Shown here piece by piece: positions 31,065 through 38,010 of a stretch of 38,010 nt of DNA. Below the pieces are notes generated by a model. That model saw only the letters and a list, made by a program, of their open reading frames with translations, was not told where the DNA came from and made no database searches. The translations under genes and the position numbers were made by a program. Every line of letters starts with the position of its first letter. Within the stretch, counting starts at the first letter, position 1. Origin of the DNA: an uncultured Granulicella sp. (GTDB taxonomy: Bacteria > Acidobacteriota > Terriglobia > Terriglobales > Acidobacteriaceae); the NCBI GenBank assembly GCA_937873145.1, contig CALMVK010000257.1, positions 5,086 through 43,095 on the forward strand, written 5' to 3'.

Positions 31065-32954
31065 ATGGCGCGGCTGGATCCGGTAGCAAAGCTGTTCGAG
31101 GGTGGGACGGTGCTTTGCGACGGGGCGATGGGATCGATGCTCTACGGGCGCGGCATCTTCATCCATCGCTGCTACGACGAGCTGAACGTCTCGCAGCCGG
31201 AGCTGGTGAGCGAGGTGCATCTGGAGTATCTGCACGCGGGTGCGCGGGTGATTGAAAGCAATACCTTTGGCGCAAATGCAGTGCGGCTGGAGCGCTTCGG
31301 CCTGGAGGGCCGGGTGTGGGAGTTGAACGTCGCCGGGGTTCGCCTGGCACGCGAGACGGTGACCTGGATGCGCGACAAACAGGCGAGCGAGGCGTTTGTG
31401 GCCGGAGCGATTGGACCGCTGGGCGCGAAGATCGGCAAGGAAGCCAAGGTCACCGAGCAGGAGGCGTACGCGGCCTTTGTCCAGCAGGTCAAGGCGCTGG
31501 CCGAAGGCGGCCCGGGCGTGGGCGCGGACCTGCTGGTGGTCGAGACGATGATGTCCGTGACCGAGGCTACGCTGGCCGTGCGTGCCGCCAAGCGTGAGAG
31601 CGCCGGACTGCGCGTGATCGTGATGGTGACGGTGGATGAACGCGGGCAGTGCCTGGACGGCAGTACGCCGGAGCAGGCCGCAAAGGCGCTAGAGCAGGCC
31701 GGGGCGGACGCGGTAGGATGCAACTGCAGTGAAGGTCCACCGGTGGTGCTGCGCGCGATTGAGCGTATGCGTACAGCGACCAGACTGCCGCTGGCTGCTA
31801 TGCCGAATGCGGGGACGCCGAAGCAGGTCGAAGGCCGCAGCTTGTACCTGAGCTCTCCGGAGTATATGGCCAGCTTCGCGCGCAAGCTGGCCAAGGCGGG
31901 CGCGACGTTCATCGGTGGATGCTGCGGCACCACGCCCAAGGATATCCGCGCCATGCGGGGTGCGCTGCGGGCGCTGGAAGCGCAGGAGACGGGCGTTGAG
32001 GTCGTCGAGTCGGAGCCGGCCGGCACGCAGCCGAAGGCAAGCACGATCGAGCCGCCGCCCTTGAACGAGCGGTCGAAGATCGGCGCGAAGATTGCCTCAG
32101 GACAGTTCTGCACGATGGTTGAGATCGTGCCGCCGAAGGGCTTCGATTGCAGCCGTGAGCTTGAGGGCGCGGAGGAGTTGCATCTGCTCGGGGTAGATGC
32201 AATCAACGTGCCGGACAGTCCGCGGGCGAGCGCCCGGATGAGCGCGCAAAGCCTGTGTGTGCAAATACAGCAGCGCATCGGAATCGAGACGGTGCTGCAC
32301 TATACCTGTAGAGACCGCAACCTGCTCAGCATTCAAAGCGATCTGCTGGGCGCGGCGTCGATTGGGTTAAAGAACATTCTGTGTTTGACGGGCGATCCGC
32401 CGAAGATGGGCTCCTACCCGGATGCGACCGCGGTGTTCGATGTGGATGCGATTGGGTTGACCAGGATTGTGCGGGACCTGAATCATGGGTTGGACCTGGG
32501 CGGCAACTCGGTGGGAGGGTCGGCTGGTTTCACCATCTCGGTGGCGGCGAATCCAGGCGTGCCGGACCTCGACAACGAGGTGCGGCGGTTTGCGGCGAAG
32601 GTGGAGGCTGGCGGCGAGTTCGGCATTACGCAGCCAGTGTTCGATCTGCGGCTGCTGGAGCAGTTTCTGAGGCGGATCGAGGCCTTCCGCATTCCGATCG
32701 TTGCGGGTATCTGGCCGCTGACCAGCGTGAAGAATGCGGAGTTCATGAAGAAGGATTTGAAGGTGAGCATGCCGCAGGAGATCCTGGACCGCATGGCACG
32801 GGCCGAGACGCCGGAAGCGGCACGCGCGGAGGGTGTGGCGATTGCGCGAGAGATGCTGGCCGAGGTGCGCGGCAGTGTGCAGGGTGTGCAGGTGAGCGCG
32901 CCGTTCGGCAAGTACAAGGCAGCGGCGCAGGTGCTGGGATTTGGACGAGAATAA
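31065..32954 (+). CDS. Bifunctional homocysteine S-methyltransferase / methylenetetrahydrofolate reductase
   Basis: A 629-residue fusion. Residues 1 to about 300 are a homocysteine methyltransferase domain (CDGAMGSMLYGRG, NTFGANAVRL, GCNCSEGPP, and the zinc-binding GGCCGTTPKDIRAM near residue 285). About 330-629 are an MTHFR domain (TMVEIVPPKGFDCSRELEGAEEL, ILCLTGDPPKMG, GEFGITQPVFDL, IPIVAGIWPL). It resembles B. subtilis YitJ. It could make methionine from homocysteine using folate methyl groups without the cobalamin domain of full MetH. It may run into xseB (19-base gap) as an operon. Confidence 0.93.
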   Translation: MARLDPVAKLFEGGTVLCDGAMGSMLYGRGIFIHRCYDELNVSQPELVSEVHLEYLHAGARVIESNTFGANAVRLERFGLEGRVWELNVAGVRLARETVTWMRDKQASEAFVAGAIGPLGAKIGKEAKVTEQEAYAAFVQQVKALAEGGPGVGADLLVVETMMSVTEATLAVRAAKRESAGLRVIVMVTVDERGQCLDGSTPEQAAKALEQAGADAVGCNCSEGPPVVLRAIERMRTATRLPLAAMPNAGTPKQVEGRSLYLSSPEYMASFARKLAKAGATFIGGCCGTTPKDIRAMRGALRALEAQETGVEVVESEPAGTQPKASTIEPPPLNERSKIGAKIASGQFCTMVEIVPPKGFDCSRELEGAEELHLLGVDAINVPDSPRASARMSAQSLCVQIQQRIGIETVLHYTCRDRNLLSIQSDLLGAASIGLKNILCLTGDPPKMGSYPDATAVFDVDAIGLTRIVRDLNHGLDLGGNSVGGSAGFTISVAANPGVPDLDNEVRRFAAKVEAGGEFGITQPVFDLRLLEQFLRRIEAFRIPIVAGIWPLTSVKNAEFMKKDLKVSMPQEILDRMARAETPEAARAEGVAIAREMLAEVRGSVQGVQVSAPFGKYKAAAQVLGFGRE

Positions 32955-32973
32955 GGCGAAGTGAGGGGCAGCG

Positions 32974-33225
32974 ATGGCAGGATTTGAGGATCGATTGACG
33001 GCGCTTGAGGCCGTGGTGGAACGGCTGGAGCGGGGAGATCTGACGCTCGAAGAGTCGGTGCGGCTGTTTGAGGAGGGTGTGCATTTGTCTGAGGCGTGCA
33101 AGCTGGAGCTTGGCAAGGCCGAGGGACGCATCCAGGTGCTGGTGGAGACGCGCGGGGGAGGGGTGCAGGTGGCGGAGATGGATTTGGAAGAGGAGGAGAC
33201 GGGGAAGGAGGACAACAAAGAATGA
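32974..33225 (+). CDS. xseB: Exodeoxyribonuclease VII small subunit
   Basis: An 83-residue protein with the family core FEDRLTALEAVVERLERGDLTLEESVRLFEEGVHL, followed by CKLELGKAEGRIQVLVE. XseB binds XseA to form the single-strand-specific exonuclease VII. An acidic tail (MDLEEEETGKEDNKE) is typical. xseA is not adjacent here. GGGGCAGCG precedes the ATG. Confidence 0.95.
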   Translation: MAGFEDRLTALEAVVERLERGDLTLEESVRLFEEGVHLSEACKLELGKAEGRIQVLVETRGGGVQVAEMDLEEEETGKEDNKE

Positions 33226-33305
33226 GAGAAGTTGGATAGCCGGAGCCGATCGCGACCGTCATCCGGTCAGCGAAAAGCGTTGTGTTGTTCTCTTTACCGG
33301 CATAG

Positions 33306-33317
33306 CATATGCATATG
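33306..33317. promoter_or_regulatory. Palindrome CATATGCATATG over the small-ORF start codon
   Basis: A perfect 12-base palindrome covering both candidate start codons of the small gene at 33309/33315. TTGTGT at 33280-33285 and TAGCAT at 33303-33308, 17 bases apart, form a weak -35/-10 pair. An autoregulatory operator is plausible for a toxin-antitoxin cassette but rests on position only. Confidence 0.35.
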
Positions 33318-33458
33318 GTTCGAGACATTCACAAGCTGGCTGACTGGTTGATGAAGGTGACTCGCGAAGGAATCGCAATTGAAAACAAGATTCTGGAGTG
33401 GAAGCAGTCTGAGGATAAGGCAAGCCGGGTAGTGGAGCACCATACGAAGGCAAGTTAG
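33309..33458 (+). CDS. 49-codon helical protein, candidate antitoxin of the zeta-like kinase
   Basis: A small, previously overlooked frame of 49 residues (47 if the second ATG at 33315 is used): MHMVRDIHKLADWLMKVTRE is the first part, followed by GIAIENKILEWKQSEDKASR and an end in VVEHHTKAS. It is charged, predicted helical throughout, and has no signal peptide. Its stop TAG overlaps the GTG start of the kinase by one base (TAGTG), implying coupled translation. Neither start has a ribosome site, so leaderless or very weak initiation is possible. Position and size suit an antitoxin or partner of the kinase. No family was recognised. Confidence 0.65.
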   Translation: MHMVRDIHKLADWLMKVTREGIAIENKILEWKQSEDKASRVVEHHTKAS

Positions 33459-34027
33459 TGCCGACGTTTACTGTGGTAGCGGGCCCAAATGGCTCAGGCA
33501 AGAGCACGTTGACTCGGTTGGGTCGCGAGACATTTCAGGATACGGTGGCGCTTGATCCGGATGCTGTCGCGAAGTCTATGCAAGCCGTGGGAACGGAGAG
33601 CGGATCGGCTATGGATGCTGGCCGAGCGGTTCTTCTTAGGGCGGAAGAGCTACTCTCAAACAAACAGAGCTTTCTGGTCGAAACGACGCTTTCAGGAAAT
33701 ACCTATCTGCGCATGATGAAGCGCGCCAGAGAACAGGGGTACACCGTCGTTCTGCTCTTTGTTGGCACCTCCGACGTATCCATCAATCTCCGAAGAGTTC
33801 GAGGCCGTGTAAGAAAAGGTGGCCATAACGTTCCTGAAGCAGATCAACTTCGACGGTACCCGCGCAGCATGGAGAATCTAGGGCGAGCGTTCGAGTTAGC
33901 AGACGAAGCCGTTGTCTTTGACAACTCAAGCGAATCACACGTAAAGCTCGCGGTAAAAGACAAGGAGAAGACAACGCTGTACGAACCTCTGCCGGGATGG
34001 GCGACTTTTCTCCGAAAAGAGACGTAA
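33458..34027 (+). CDS. Zeta-toxin-like P-loop kinase (COG4185 type)
   Basis: A 189-residue single-domain P-loop protein. Walker A GPNGSGKST is at residues 9-17, ALDPDAVAK (31-39) supplies the substrate-site Asp, ETTLSG (75-80) follows, and GGHNVPEADQLRRYPRS (121-137) is the hallmark lid region of the chromosomal zeta-like group. Zeta toxins phosphorylate UDP-N-acetylglucosamine and block cell-wall synthesis; whether this branch does the same is not established. GTG at 33458 overlaps the preceding small gene. The DNA is visibly less GC-rich than the flanking xseB and synthase genes, which suggests acquisition. Confidence 0.88.
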   Translation: MPTFTVVAGPNGSGKSTLTRLGRETFQDTVALDPDAVAKSMQAVGTESGSAMDAGRAVLLRAEELLSNKQSFLVETTLSGNTYLRMMKRAREQGYTVVLLFVGTSDVSINLRRVRGRVRKGGHNVPEADQLRRYPRSMENLGRAFELADEAVVFDNSSESHVKLAVKDKEKTTLYEPLPGWATFLRKET

Positions 34028-34101
34028 CTGCAATAGCTGCACTGTTAATTACGCCAGTGATGCGTATGTCGTCCTATGCAGCCTGGGTAAGTTCAGTGTG
34101 G

Positions 34102-35109
34102 CTAGCGGTCGCGCGAGGTAACAAAGCCCGGCACCCAGAGCAGGGCGCGCTTGGCCTCGGAGTTCGGAATGTCGGCGATCGAGAGGCGGGCGGCTTCGGC
34201 GTAGGCGCAGGCGGTATCCATGGCGTACTCGATTGAGCCATGACGGTGGAGTACGTCAAGAATGCTGGCGTGCGAGACATGCTCGAAGCTACGGTCCGCG
34301 AGGACGGTGCGGATGGCTTCACGCTCGGCACCGGTGCCGCGCTCGAGCGCGTGGATGACCGCCAGGGTGGCTTTGCCTTCGCGGAGATCGGAGGCGACGG
34401 GTTTGCCGAGGACATCTTCGGAGGCGGTCAGGTCGAGCACATCATCCACGATCTGGAAGGCCAGGCCAAGATTGCGTCCGTACTCGCCCAGCGGCTCGTC
34501 GAAGGCCGGGATTCCGTTCGTCTGCGGGGATAGGTTGGCGACGGCTGCGCCGAGTTGCATGGACACTTTGAAGAGGCAGGCGGTCTTGCGATAGATGAGG
34601 TCGAAGTACTCTTCCTCGTTGATCAGGTGGCCGAGCTTCTGGATCTGCAGGAGCTCGCCCTCGACCATCTGCTGGGTGAGCGAGATAAGCAGGTCGAGCA
34701 CGCGGAAGTTGCGCTCCTCGAGCGCCCAGCGGAAGGACTGCATGTAAAGCCAGTCGCCGGCGAGGACGCACTTTGCGTTGCCCCAGGCGGTGTTAGAGGA
34801 CGGGCGGCCGCGGCGGGTGTCCGCCTCATCGATGATGTCGTCGTGGACGAGGGTAGCGGTGTGGAGCATCTCCACGACGGCACCGAGCCGGATGCGTGAG
34901 TGCGAGGTGCAGCCCAGGGCTTTTGAGCTGAGCAGTAACAGCAAAGGCCGAATGCGTTTACCGCCGCCGGCGATGAGATACGTGGCGATGTCGGTGACGA
35001 CCTGGACGGGCGACTCGGCCTGCGATGCAAACTCGGTTTCAATAGCGGCGAGATCGTCACGGAGAAGCTCGATGACTTCGGCCGCGGTCGCGATGGAAAT
35101 CGTACTCAC
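34102..35109 (-). CDS. Trans polyprenyl diphosphate synthase (IspB/HepT-like)
   Basis: A 335-residue prenyltransferase that elongates allylic diphosphates with IPP, here probably making the side chain of menaquinone. The first Asp-rich motif is DDIIDEADTRRGRP (Asp90, Asp91, Asp94), and the second lies in AFQIVDDVLDLT. GGGKRIRPLLLLL and GKPVASDLREGKATLAVIHAL are standard. Chain length cannot be read reliably; the bulky residues ahead of the first motif (VVEMLHTATLVHDD) fit a long-chain product. Confidence 0.93.
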   Translation of the reverse strand: MSTISIATAAEVIELLRDDLAAIETEFASQAESPVQVVTDIATYLIAGGGKRIRPLLLLLSSKALGCTSHSRIRLGAVVEMLHTATLVHDDIIDEADTRRGRPSSNTAWGNAKCVLAGDWLYMQSFRWALEERNFRVLDLLISLTQQMVEGELLQIQKLGHLINEEEYFDLIYRKTACLFKVSMQLGAAVANLSPQTNGIPAFDEPLGEYGRNLGLAFQIVDDVLDLTASEDVLGKPVASDLREGKATLAVIHALERGTGAEREAIRTVLADRSFEHVSHASILDVLHRHGSIEYAMDTACAYAEAARLSIADIPNSEAKRALLWVPGFVTSRDR

Positions 35110-35175
35110 TCTTGGTTAGAGTAGCAGGGCGGGCGCGGATCTGTGGTGGAGGTGACTACCACTTTCACGGGATCG

Positions 35176-35676
35176 CTAATTCGACCGGAAGTTGGTGAAC
35201 TGAAGCTCAACGCCGAAGTCGCCTCCGCGCAGCTTGCCCATGATTTGCTGCAGGACGTCGCGGTCTTTTGAAACGACGCGAACGGTATCGCCCTGGATGC
35301 TGGCCTGCGCCTTGAGCTTGGAATCCTTGACGACGGCGACGATCTTCTTCGCATTCTCGCTGGCGATGCCTTGTTTCAGGGTGATCTTCTGGCGAACGCT
35401 TTGTCCTGCTGCTTGCTCGAGCTTCTCGAACTCGAGATTCTTGAGCGAAATGCCGCGCTTGACCAGCTTTTGCGAGAGGATCTCGATGACCGCGTTGAGC
35501 GAATACTCGTCCTGCGAGGCGAGCTGGATGGTTTCGGTGCCTTCAAGCTCGATCTTCGATTTGGAGTTCTTGAGATCGAAGCGGGCGGTGACCTCTTTGG
35601 TGGCCTGGTCGATTGCGTTTTTGACTTCTTGAAGCTCTACCTTACTGACTACGTCGAAGCTATTGTCGGCTGCCAT
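35176..35676 (-). CDS. yajQ: YajQ-family nucleotide-binding protein (DUF520)
   Basis: A 166-residue cytosolic protein with two half-domains. N-terminal NSFDVVSKVELQEVKNAIDQ, then ITLKQGIASENAKKIVAVVKDSKLK and the C-terminal GDTVRVVSKDRDVLQQIMGKLR, FGVELQFTNFR are family-wide. YajQ proteins in Xanthomonas and Pseudomonas bind cyclic di-GMP and influence transcription and virulence; in other organisms the role is less clear. The HD-GYP regulator at 11114 is a possible link to the same second messenger. Confidence 0.95.
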   Translation of the reverse strand: MAADNSFDVVSKVELQEVKNAIDQATKEVTARFDLKNSKSKIELEGTETIQLASQDEYSLNAVIEILSQKLVKRGISLKNLEFEKLEQAAGQSVRQKITLKQGIASENAKKIVAVVKDSKLKAQASIQGDTVRVVSKDRDVLQQIMGKLRGGDFGVELQFTNFRSN

Positions 35677-35703
35677 AGAAAGACAGTATAGGGCAGACGG
35701 GGT

Positions 35704-36183
35704 CTATCCTAGAATCGGAGTGGACGGGACGCCGATGGCGATGACGAAGTAGTTGGCCGTGGTGGTGCCGATGTTCTTCAGGCCGTGGCGGAGATTGGAG
35801 GCGTTGAAGAGGATGCCTCCGGGGCCGACGGTCTGGGTTGGACCGTCGCTGACGTACTCGATCTGGCCTTCGCGGATGAAGATGAACTCGCTGTGCGTGT
35901 GTTGGTGTGGCGGGTGCGGCATTTGGCCGGCGGGCAGGCTGGTCTCGTGCACCTCGACGAACTCGCCCGTGGGCAGGAAGCCGGAGAGGACGGCGCGGGT
36001 GGAGCCGCCGTTGGCGCTTTGGCTGACCGGCAGCTGATCGTACTGGAAGACGACGGACTTGGACAGCATACCGTCCGAGCCGGTGGCCGGCCCGACCTTG
36101 CCTTGTGCCTCTGCGAGGACGGTTCCAAGGGCGGCAAAGGAAGCCAGGCCTGCTGCAAAGTCTCTGCGAGTGAGTTCGCTCAT
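35704..36183 (-). CDS. Tat-exported cupin-domain protein
   Basis: A 159-residue protein with a twin-arginine signal (ELTRRDFAAGLASFAALGTVLAEAQG). A single cupin barrel follows: metal-binding motif 1 in HPPHQHTHSEFIFIREGQIEY and motif 2 in NLRHGLKNIG with its His. The metal and substrate are unknown; Tat export implies folding, perhaps with metal, before transport. I use the ATG at 36183 rather than an upstream start at 36210, because the Arg pair then falls at residues 6-7. It is divergent from tatD (45-base gap). Confidence 0.85.
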   Translation of the reverse strand: MSELTRRDFAAGLASFAALGTVLAEAQGKVGPATGSDGMLSKSVVFQYDQLPVSQSANGGSTRAVLSGFLPTGEFVEVHETSLPAGQMPHPPHQHTHSEFIFIREGQIEYVSDGPTQTVGPGGILFNASNLRHGLKNIGTTTANYFVIAIGVPSTPILG

Positions 36184-36228
36184 GGACTTCGATTCTAGCG
36201 CGGGTTGCACCTGTTACGGTTGGAATCT

Positions 36229-37062
36229 ATGCTGATCGATTCGCATGCGCATCTGGACTTTTACGAAGAGCCGGCGCCGGTGCTGACGGCGGCCCGGGAG
36301 GCCGGGGTGTCGGGCATCCTGGCGATCGGAATTGGCGATGGGCCGGCGACGATGCATCGGGCGCTCGAGCTGGCGCGGATGCACTCGACCGCGGAGCTGA
36401 GGCTGTGGGCGACGGCGGGGATTCACCCCCAGGAGGCGCACCAGGCGGATGCGGCGGCGCTGGCCCGGTTGCGGGAATTGGCGGCCGATCCGCTGTGCCT
36501 AGCGGTGGGCGAGATCGGGCTGGACTACTACCACCTCGACAACCCGGAGATTGCGGTGCAGCAGGCGGCGTTCCGGGCGCAGATGCGGATTGCGGTCGAG
36601 GCGGGCAAGCCGATCACGCTGCACTGCCGGACGAGCGAGCTGGCGACTCCGCAGGCGAAGGCTCGGTACGGGGCGGCGGACGCGGCGGATGATTTGTTGA
36701 CGATGCTCGAGCAGGAGTGGGCGCCTGCGGGGCTGCCGGGGATTCTGCACTGTTTTTCGGGTACGGTGGCGCAGGCGCGGCGGGCGCTGGCGATCGGGTT
36801 TTCTCTTTCCTTTGCCGGGAACCTGACGTATCCGCGTTCGGTGGGGATTCGGGAGGCGGCGGCGATGGCTCCTGCGGACCGGATTCTGGTCGAGACGGAT
36901 GCGCCGTTTTTGGCTCCGGTGCCGCTGCGCGGGCAGCAGAACCAACCGGCGAACGTGGTGCATACAGCGGCGTTCCTGGCGGAGTTGCGTGGGGTCTCTG
37001 CCGAAGAGCTGGCAGGGCAGACTACCCGGAACTTTCGTGCCCTGTTCCCGCTTTCCCGGTAG
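36229..37062 (+). CDS. tatD: TatD-family metal-dependent hydrolase (DNase)
   Basis: A 277-residue TIM-barrel hydrolase with the metal site conserved: DSHAHLD (His6, His8), GEIGLDYY with the bridging Glu, ITLHCR, ILHCFSGT and VETDAPFLAPVPLRG. TatD proteins act as 3'-5' exonucleases or deoxyribonucleases in DNA repair and turnover; TatD has no role in Tat transport despite the name, and the nearby Tat-exported cupin is coincidental. The start is the ATG at 36229 (MLIDSHAH). A C/T-rich tract at 37069-37087 follows the gene. Confidence 0.94.
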   Translation: MLIDSHAHLDFYEEPAPVLTAAREAGVSGILAIGIGDGPATMHRALELARMHSTAELRLWATAGIHPQEAHQADAAALARLRELAADPLCLAVGEIGLDYYHLDNPEIAVQQAAFRAQMRIAVEAGKPITLHCRTSELATPQAKARYGAADAADDLLTMLEQEWAPAGLPGILHCFSGTVAQARRALAIGFSLSFAGNLTYPRSVGIREAAAMAPADRILVETDAPFLAPVPLRGQQNQPANVVHTAAFLAELRGVSAEELAGQTTRNFRALFPLSR

Positions 37063-37383
37063 GGTACTCCCCCCTTCCCCCCTTTTTTGCCTAAAGTCTT
37101 GATTCGCTTGGACTTGTGCTTGGGGGTGGAAGGTAAAGTCCTCAAAGCAAAAGGGTTATTGGTAAAGTCGTCAAACGAAACGAGTTAGCGGCGACGGGTG
37201 AAGAACGAACAACCGCAAAAGCAACCGCAGATTCCCTTCGGGAATGACAACCAGATCAGAGATCTTTGGAGACCGGAGGTCTGTTTAATGCCTACTTCCA
37301 GTATGGCAGGTTGGCAGAGGTGTTTGTGCCAGATGGATGTGTCATGGAATGAGGGAGTTAGGCCCTTTCAGGGGTTGACAGCG
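37063..37383. repeat. Non-coding region with acidobacterial-type intergenic repeats
   Basis: No gene is seen in this 321-base stretch. It contains a C/T-rich tract (37069-37087), three TAAAGTC elements (37092-37098, 37134-37140, 37163-37169) each followed by a degenerate tail, a hairpin TTCCC-TTC-GGGAA followed by TGACAA (around 37232-37250), and a short palindrome AGACC-GGA-GGTCT (37270-37282) followed by GTTTAA. From memory, such blocks recur between genes in Acidobacteriaceae genomes. The region separates tatD and metG, which are transcribed toward each other. Confidence 0.6.
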
Positions 37384-38010
37384 TTATTTGAGGCGGGAGC
37401 CGAGAGGGAGGTCGTCGGAGTCGGGGAAGGTGGCGAGAGAGGGTTTGCCTCCTTCAGGGGCGCTGGCGGCGAGCAGCATGCCGTGCGATTCGAGGCCGCG
37501 CATCTTGCGGGGGGCGAGGTTGGTGATGACGACGATGCGGCGGCCGAGGAGGTCCTCGGGGGTGTACCACTCGGCGATGCCGGAGAGGATTTGGCGGCGT
37601 TCGTAGCCGAGATCGACTTCGAGGCGGAGGAGCTTGTCGGCTTTGGGGATGCGCTCGGCGACGAGGACTTTGGCGACGCGGAGTTCGACTTTGGCGAAGT
37701 CGTCGATGGTGATTTGGGGGGAGGCGTCGGTGGGCGTGGGGTCCTGGGCGGAATCTGACGCCTGTGCGGGCTTTGGAACCCAGGTCTCAGAAGCGAGACC
37801 TGGGGCACCCGGCTCTGAGGCACCCGCTTCTGAGGCGAGGGAGGTGATGGGGAACTCGGTGGTGGTTGGGGTGGCGGCGTCTGCCTGAGAGGTGACGTTG
37901 GCGAGGGGCTTGGCTTGGGAGGCTTCGATGTCGGCCATGGTTTGAGCGAGTCCTTTGTCGGCGCGGGGAAAGATGGGGGAGATGGGGCCGAGTTTGGTGC
38001 CGGGTTGGAG
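37384..38010 (-). CDS. metG: Methionyl-tRNA synthetase, C-terminal part (runs off the window)
   Basis: The last 208 residues of MetRS; the 5' part lies beyond 38010. The fragment begins at the end of the catalytic and anticodon region (LQPGTKLGPISPIFPRADKG), then a Pro/Ala/Thr/Glu-rich linker, then the Trbp111-type tRNA-binding domain: ITIDDFAKVELRVAKVLVAE, ADKLLRLEVDLG, ERRQILSGIAEWY and NLAPRKMRGLESHGMLLAA. Trbp111 fused at the C-terminus is the common bacterial form. The linker is unusually repetitive and contains a perfect palindrome (37779-37804). An in-frame ATG at 37938 is internal. Confidence 0.93.
   Translation of the reverse strand, partial: LQPGTKLGPISPIFPRADKGLAQTMADIEASQAKPLANVTSQADAATPTTTEFPITSLASEAGASEPGAPGLASETWVPKPAQASDSAQDPTPTDASPQITIDDFAKVELRVAKVLVAERIPKADKLLRLEVDLGYERRQILSGIAEWYTPEDLLGRRIVVITNLAPRKMRGLESHGMLLAASAPEGGKPSLATFPDSDDLPLGSRLK
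37779..37804. repeat. Palindromic element in frame inside the metG linker
   Basis: Perfect 10-base arms CCCAGGTCTC and GAGACCTGGG enclose AGAAGC, followed by GCACCC. On the minus strand it encodes about residues 69-78 of the MetRS fragment (within GAPGLASETWVP). A near-duplicate GGCACCCG...CTGAG pair adjoins it (37804-37836). The form matches palindromic repeats usually found between genes. Confidence 0.75.

Noticed and set aside
1-38010. CRISPR arrays, insertion sequences, tRNA or rRNA genes
   Set aside because: None seen on reading through both strands; repeats present are short palindromes without spacers or transposase genes.

Overview
The window reads as a 38 kb piece of a GC-rich bacterial chromosome, most likely from the Acidobacteriaceae (Terriglobus/Granulicella/Edaphobacter-like). 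The assignment is inferred from three things: the gene families present (NHL-plus-Ig surface protein, bacillithiol deacetylase together with a bacilliredoxin, an acidobacterial-style heme A synthase, many secreted or anchored proteins), the short palindromic repeats between genes, and the absence of conserved gene blocks typical of Proteobacteria or Firmicutes. No rRNA, tRNA, CRISPR array, prophage or insertion sequence was seen. A tmRNA gene is present.

Layout. 0.2-1.5 kb: divergent HxlR regulator and short-chain dehydrogenase. 1.6-7.5 kb: envelope and secreted proteins (NHL/Ig protein, DUF4149 membrane protein, carboxypeptidase-regulatory-domain protein, GH18 chitinase-like enzyme). 7.7-11.1 kb: SRPBCC protein, ssrA (tmRNA, minus strand), a PCYCGC-type cysteine-rich secreted protein translationally coupled to a GT-C-like membrane protein, and a structured leader with an intrinsic terminator. 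11.1-17.6 kb: HD-GYP response regulator, glmU, Uma2 nuclease, GH24-type lysozyme-like protein, ppk1 and a 51-residue zinc ribbon. 17.8-24.7 kb: small repetitive secreted protein, ctaA, bacilliredoxin, a degenerate NtrC-type AAA+/Fis protein, DUF885 hydrolase, proC and murB. 24.7-29.3 kb: modABC (minus), thrC (plus) and bshB1 (minus). 29.4-38.0 kb: lipoprotein, bifunctional homocysteine methyltransferase/MTHF reductase, xseB, a small-ORF plus zeta-toxin-like kinase pair, polyprenyl diphosphate synthase, yajQ, a Tat-exported cupin, tatD and the 3' end of metG.

Functional threads. GlmU and MurB supply peptidoglycan precursors. ThrC, ProC and the MetH/MetF-like fusion serve amino-acid metabolism. 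BshB1 and the bacilliredoxin belong to the same thiol system although they lie about 9 kb apart. HD-GYP and YajQ are both linked to cyclic di-GMP. ModABC imports molybdate.

The most interesting items are: the unannotated 49-codon gene overlapping a zeta-like kinase by one base (candidate toxin-antitoxin cassette in AT-richer DNA); a perfect palindrome of an intergenic-repeat type lying in frame inside the metG linker; several REP-like palindromes that share outer frames but differ in their cores; and an NtrC-family protein that has lost GAFTGA and Walker B while keeping Walker A and the Fis domain.
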